From Mucor racemosus (Eukaryota > Mucoromycota > Mucoromycetes > Mucorales > Mucoraceae), in contig JAPEHQ010000017.1 of the NCBI GenBank assembly GCA_027405735.1, positions 813,501 to 877,500 on the forward strand: 64,000 nucleotides of DNA. The letters run 5' to 3'. The notes under the pieces were generated by a model. It ran no database searches. It had not been told where the DNA came from and saw nothing but the letters and a program-made list of their open reading frames with translations. This document shows, in pieces, positions 58,797 to 64,000 of the stretch (position 1 is its first letter; each line of letters opens with the position of its first letter). A program made the position numbers and the translations under genes.

Positions 58797-60567
58797 AATC
58801 AACAACAACAACAACAAAAGATACCCTTTTACTATGCTACTTGCTTGCTTTTTTCGTCTCACACCTTTCTTCTTTCTTTATCAACAACTCTGCTGCCTTG
58901 ACAACATTCAACACTTTTTCTTTTATACAAATACATCAATCAGATTTAAATTTTACCCCATATTTCACTAAATAGCAATTACTGTAAATAATAAACTTTT
59001 TCTCCATCTTGGCACCATTCATATTCATGTTGTATTAACTCAAGACAGGATTATACAAGGGCTTGTGGAACCTGTGTATAAATGAATTCCTCATGGAACA
59101 ACTAAAAATAGAAATTCGTTTATATCTGAGCCATGATTACTTACTCCTAATTGAACAAAAAACTTGATTTTTATAATAATAAAAAACTAGGAACCATTAT
59201 CGCTGTATCCTGTACATGTGTACACTCCCAGCTTGCAATCCTTAAACACAAAAGCCTTTTTTATGTAAGAATTATAGGTCACCTTATCGTTTTGTATATG
59301 ATGTGTGTATTTTAACCTTTTTGATGTGTAACAAATGCTTTATGCTTTATGAACCAAACAAAAGGGGCACATTTCTTTGAACAAACAAATTTGGTAAAAT
59401 CTCAAATAGCGCACCAGTGGCCCAATTAATTTTGCGTATCCTAATGATTCGGTACGTATCGATTGAAACTTTATTTCCTTTTTACTATAGTCAGTTTCAC
59501 ATACTTTACCTAATAGGGGCACTCGCTATGTATGCACGTATGTTTATATATTTGTATTATCATATCATATTCTTGAAATTTTCGGTTGTTTCCGTAGAGA
59601 TAGTAAAAATCCGTAAATTTGATTTTTTTTTTTTTATTTTTTTATGGGAATAAAAGAAAAAGATATGCTAATGAGTAATACCTATCATATTAATTAAACC
59701 ATCATGATACTTTCTTTATCCTTTAGAATATATACAAAAGTGGAAATAACATTCCTGCATGCATGCTAATGATGAATCATACATTTGATTCTGATACGTT
59801 ATTATTGTCCCTGTAATTTATTTTGTCAGAACAGTTTACAGTTTTATGTTTTTCCAATGTCAATAAATAGATTCAAACAAAAGCTTTATTGTAGTTATGT
59901 ATAAAACTTGATACGTTTATGCGCATTATTCATCGTTTTATATCATGTTGAATGTATCGAACATTACAGTTTGTCCGATATATAAATTACCCCTGAATTC
60001 AATTGAACCACCGCGAAATACAAAACATTCAAGTTTAAAGGATTTTTACTTTCCATCTAAAGCTTTACTTACTTATAGAACTCGTGTAGTAGCTATAGAT
60101 ATAAGCATGTATTTGGCTTATAACTTTTATTATGAAAGACTATGCAGGATTTACAAACAATTGCTACAATTTATTTTGTGTCTGTTTCACTGAGAAATTG
60201 CCGCTTTTGAAACTTTAGTACGCATTATGAGCTCATAAACCACACTTTTCTTGAATGATGAAACAAAATTTTATCTGTAATATATATGTATTATACCTGT
60301 ATATAATTAATGTGATTTGTTAAAGTAAATAACGTAATGAAACGTGTGATTTTTATTAAAGGCTTGAGATAAAGCTGATTTGGGTATGCTACAATGTTAT
60401 TTACGATAAATTAAAAAGCAGTTAAATAGAGTATGGGGAGCGATAATAAATAAAATTATAAGAGATGGTGAGTTATTTAAGCAAACAATGTGCATATAAA
60501 TATTATATTATGTGATTTCTATTATAAAAAAGTGGGGAATACAGTGTAAGAATATAAAATGGGATTT
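58797..60567. other. intergenic, no gene seen
   Basis: It starts with a CAACAACAACAACAA tract and 3' UTR-like sequence, then AT-rich DNA. An 82-codon frame at 59,945 lacks splice signals, leader or recognisable composition. The last part is the 3' flank of the ferric reductase gene. Confidence 0.5.
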
Positions 60568-62489
60568 CTAGAATTCAAATGTCTCGTGATGCATATCAAA
60601 GTCATGTTCAACGGCTTCATTGATGACAGTACGAGTAAATGGTGTGGATCCACACACATGAGCCCAGACTCTATGATGTGGAGCATGTGTTGCTTTGACC
60701 TTGTCCATCTCCGCAGATACATCAGGACGCTCGCCAAAGAATAACGAGAAGGGTGATAACTGATCCAACTCATGTTGGCCTTGCTTCATTCTAGTAACAT
60801 AAACAGAAACCGATAATTGAATTGGTAAAATAGCTGAATGAACGAGGTCTGTCCAATGTCTAAACATATTCATAAAAGGATCAATTTCATCTATTTTCAA
60901 GCAACAAGAGTTATTTTGAGTTATTTTATGCACATGTTACTTCATATTTACCTGTAACACGAATAGCCCAGGCGAGGTATATATGATCTGTGGTCACGGT
61001 GCGAACACCATTTGATCGTTTTTCAAGAATATCCTGAACTATGGCCATTGCGGGAGTGGCACCAATACCAGTAGCAAACAATGCAAGAATTGGATAATCT
61101 TGATATGGTAATTGAGGTCCATAAAGTCCATCAATGTAGATTTGTAAATTTTTGCCATCAATAGAGGACGAATTGAGTAAATCTCGGGTTTTAGTGCCCA
61201 AAGCTTTGATGTGAAATGAGGCCATGGTGGTATCATCTTGAGCACCAGTAAACCTGCGGCGACGATGCAGATTATCTGGTAAAGAATCAATGCTGGAAAC
61301 ACTGCTATAAGAGCTTTGACTTTTTTGTAATAATTTGCTGGTTTCATTTTTTATGCCACTACCAACAATGCGTTCTTCGATTTCACGGCCATTATTTGCG
61401 TTATCGCTGCGAAATACTTCGGAAATGGTAAAGGGATGCCAGTTGGCGTATTCCCAAAGTTTGCGTCCGTTTAAAACCATGGCAGCGAATACATATTGAC
61501 CAGGTTTAAAGTTTTTCAATACCTTGTTTGCAAAGATAATACGGACAATGCCTTCTTGTTTTCCAGTTTGAGGTGCAACTTGGTCGACTTGAACAAATGT
61601 TGATTTATTACACCATGATTTATAAGTTCGAACAACTCGATCAGCAACCCACAATAATGCTGGAGGAAGAAAGAATGCAAAGCAAGTATTGTAATGCCAA
61701 CATGTAAAGATAATGGCGACAGAAACAAAAATGATATGGCTCCAGTAGAATACTTCAAAATGATTTCGTCGAATATACTCGAGAGATGTCAGAAACATGA
61801 TAATGAAAGCGACTGTTGCGATTGTCCCAGTAATGTATTCCCAATCTTTGAAAAATGCATCGAAAATACGATGTTGCTCCATATATCCGTCATAACTACC
61901 ACATGAAAACATTAAGAATGATGCATTTATATGTAACTATCAAATCTTACCATCTGTAAATAATATGAGGAACTAAATTCAAAAATCCAATGCGAGATAC
62001 AATACGATGGTAGGGTATTAGTTCTTCAAATGTCCAACCACAAAGTTTTGGTAAAATTGAGTTTCGTTGAGCAAAGAAAAACACCAATCCCCAATCTACC
62101 ATACTGAGAAATGCAGCCCGACGGTCAATAACTGCGGGGTGATACGGATCTTCTTCATAGGGTATAAGCCAAAAGATGGAATACAAATTGATCAAGCTAA
62201 AAATAGTAGTTGCCAATATAATTTTTATTGAAATCATCTCGGTGACATATGGAATACTGATAACACGGTCAAGTCTACGCCATAGTTTAGCCCCTGGTAA
62301 GTCGGTAACTATATCTTGTTTATCTGATAATCGTCTATTTCTAATATTATATACACGAATCCTATTCAACTGGTAACATATACAATAAATAATAAATAAA
62401 GACCACCAAAAAAAGGCGTAACACATTCCCAATTGCCAGAAATTGGTCCATGTTCTTATATATGGAATTAGATGTGAGCGATGTTTCAT
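60568..62489 (-). CDS. ferric/cupric-chelate reductase (FRE family flavocytochrome)
   Basis: Three exons (61951-62489, 60952-61895, 60568-60890) give 601 residues. The membrane part has about six to seven hydrophobic helices. Two bis-heme pairs are present, H161/H175 (YHRIVSRIGFLNLVPH) and H233/H247 (SHIIFVSVAIIFTCWH), both H-x13-H as in FRE reductases. The FAD-binding motif HPFTI is at 333-337 after GQYVFAAM. The NADPH site shows ATGIGATPAMAIVQD and, in exon 3, AHVCGSTPFTRTV; the protein ends in an aromatic Phe after HHETFEF. Such enzymes reduce ferric iron at the plasma membrane or vacuole before uptake. A Ser-rich, basic insertion (about 350-410) interrupts the flavin domain. An NADPH oxidase is less likely because of the heme spacing. 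Confidence 0.92.
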
Positions 62490-63879
62490 AGTAAATAATT
62501 AAAAATAGGAGGAAGAAAGCGATGAACAGAAAAAGAGAAAAAAATTATCAGATTCTAAACAAATTATTGCTGATAAAAAATGTTTAATTTAGCCAATAAT
62601 AGATCTGTTTGATCATTTATTGAATTAGGGTACATTTTAGATGCCCTTGTTGACTTTCTTTCATCAATCGAGATTCATCTTCCGAAGAACGTATCAGATC
62701 ATCAGATTATACATCTTCAAATTGCATGGAAAAATTACGTTATTGGGATACTTGTTTTAACTCTTTACGCTAAAAGAGTATTTCGTATATCTTATTTCAG
62801 AGTGTGGCTTAATTGAAATTAACATCATATGAGAAGGTATGGAGCAAGAATTTTAGTTTTTATGTAACCTGTATACATATATACATTTGTAAATCTTTAA
62901 GCAGCTATGGTCTCATACGCATTATCTCGATATGATTATCTACTGAACATATGTAAAATGTATTTATTTTTATTGATAAATCACTCAATTACATGGAAGA
63001 GATAAAAAATAAAAAACCTTGACTTTTTGGTTTTATCTGATCTTTTCCCATTCTTATACACCAATTGATGATTGGGTATTACTATTCCCAGTAATTGGAA
63101 CGGAATTTTATACGTTCTGTTGAAAATAATGATGCATGTACTAAAAATAACGTAAATGAGGGAGGAGGTAAATATTCATAATTTTTATTTCGTAATACTT
63201 GATATTGAGTAGACTTGGGCCTCGTATAATTCCCTAACCAGTATTTTCTTGGATATTATTCAGCTGAGCTCTAAATTTGCCCATCAAATAAGATAAAATT
63301 TCATCAAAGGAGACTTACACTTGACAATGATTATTCGCAATAGATACTTTAATGTACAAAAATATAATCGTTTCGTGTACAATGATTCAAGCCTGTGTAG
63401 ATCCATAAAGTTTACTGTGCAAAAATTATATTAGGGTTACAGCGGTTATTCAATTCGAAATTAGCTCAAGACAAGCAGGGTCCAATACGACGCTATTGTC
63501 GATGTGACATGTACAACTATTTCCATTGTTGTACTATTACACATCGTGTGTTACCCGGTTTCGATGTACCACTTTTAACAGAAAACAACAATTCGAAGAA
63601 AATATAATCTCATATATTCTTTGAATTGACTGAATAGTTATCTATATTCATATTATATATTCTTCTCCTTCTCCTGTACGATCCGTTATGTCATATTCTT
63701 GTATTCCTCATACCATATGATATTTTTAAACTTTTATATAAACAATAATTAAAATAGAAAATATAAGCAGAAATTAAAGTATGAAAAAAAAATTAAGTAA
63801 AAAAAATATAAATGAAACGAACGACAAAGGAGGATGAATATAGAAAAATATAGAAAAGAAACGGTTAATGCATTGTATT
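62490..63879. other. upstream region of the ferric reductase, no gene seen
   Basis: It contains the reductase promoter. On the minus strand at 62,622-62,714 a short frame (SDDLIRSSEDESRLMKESQQ, ending at a stop) is protein-like but has no start or splice partner. Otherwise AT-rich. Confidence 0.45.
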
Positions 63880-64000
63880 AAATTGTAAGGTAAGCAAAAT
63901 CACTTACATCTCACAAAAAGACTCAAAAACACGTAAAATTTACTGCCTTCTCCTTGAAAACTGGGTTTCACTTTTCATCCCTGCTCCACTTTTTGTTTTC
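63880..64000 (+). repeat. repeat family B, copy 5, cut by the window end
   Basis: TACATCTCACAAAAAGACTCAAA, then ACGTAAAATTTACTGCCTTC and CTTGAAAACTGGGT match 26,990-27,045 and 54,590-54,645. The remainder lies beyond the window. Confidence 0.7.

Noticed and set aside
59945..60193. 82-codon plus-strand frame
   Set aside because: No leader, no splice signals and no recognisable domain; within the expected length of chance frames in this composition.
1..64000. CRISPR arrays, prophage or bacterial operon structure
   Set aside because: No spaced short direct repeats of that type and no ribosome-binding-site-led gene clusters; the genes are spliced and eukaryotic.

Overview
This is nuclear DNA of a filamentous fungus. 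Evidence: GT-AG introns mostly of about 50-90 bp, no operons, strong AT bias, a fungal-type alpha-arrestin, UreD, a ferric reductase with H-x13-H heme pairs, and many homopolymer and CAA/CAG runs. I infer an early-diverging lineage, most likely Mucoromycota, from the mix of gene families and the load of LINE, hAT and LTR relics. I cannot name the species.

The left end (1-17.8 kb) is gene-rich. It holds: the tail of an unrecognised basic protein; an ATF/CREB-type bZIP factor; ribosomal protein eL13; an unrecognised Ser/Gly-rich protein; the alpha subunit of mitochondrial succinyl-CoA ligase, with one GC-AG intron; a three-RRM Nam8/Csx1/TIA-like protein; the urease chaperone UreD; a secreted pro-peptide with a defensin-like cysteine array; an alpha-arrestin with two PPxY motifs; and a tRNA-Leu(CAG). 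A second small gene island at 22.8-25.6 kb encodes a GSKIP-domain protein and an eight-exon AHA1-type Hsp90 co-chaperone. The AHA1 gene has a 6-nt microexon and a predicted C-terminal membrane anchor.

From about 18 to 55 kb the window is mainly nested repeats. A long inverted repeat (arms about 26.8-29.3 and 41.6-43.85 kb) encloses an hAT transposon (30,669-34,819). That hAT is itself inserted in the coding frame of another transposase-like gene, whose two halves rejoin in frame across the target-site duplication. One arm carries a solo LTR and the other a TA-flanked MITE, so each arm is the empty-site control for the other. Two near-identical 0.8-0.95 kb non-coding repeats (family A) lie at 36.5 and 40.6 kb, with older copies at 12.1 and 45.7 kb. 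A decayed two-part locus (43.9-45.5 kb) carries in-frame stops and lost zinc ligands that fit C-to-T decay. A nearly full-length LINE (48,700-54,369, minus strand) has an exact 14-bp target-site duplication and begins one base before its ORF1 ATG. It interrupts an older repeat.

The right end (55.8-62.5 kb) returns to single-copy genes: an F-box protein, a small polyQ protein and a ferric reductase. Exon boundaries were worked out by hand from splice-site consensus, frame continuity and family conservation. No homology search was run.
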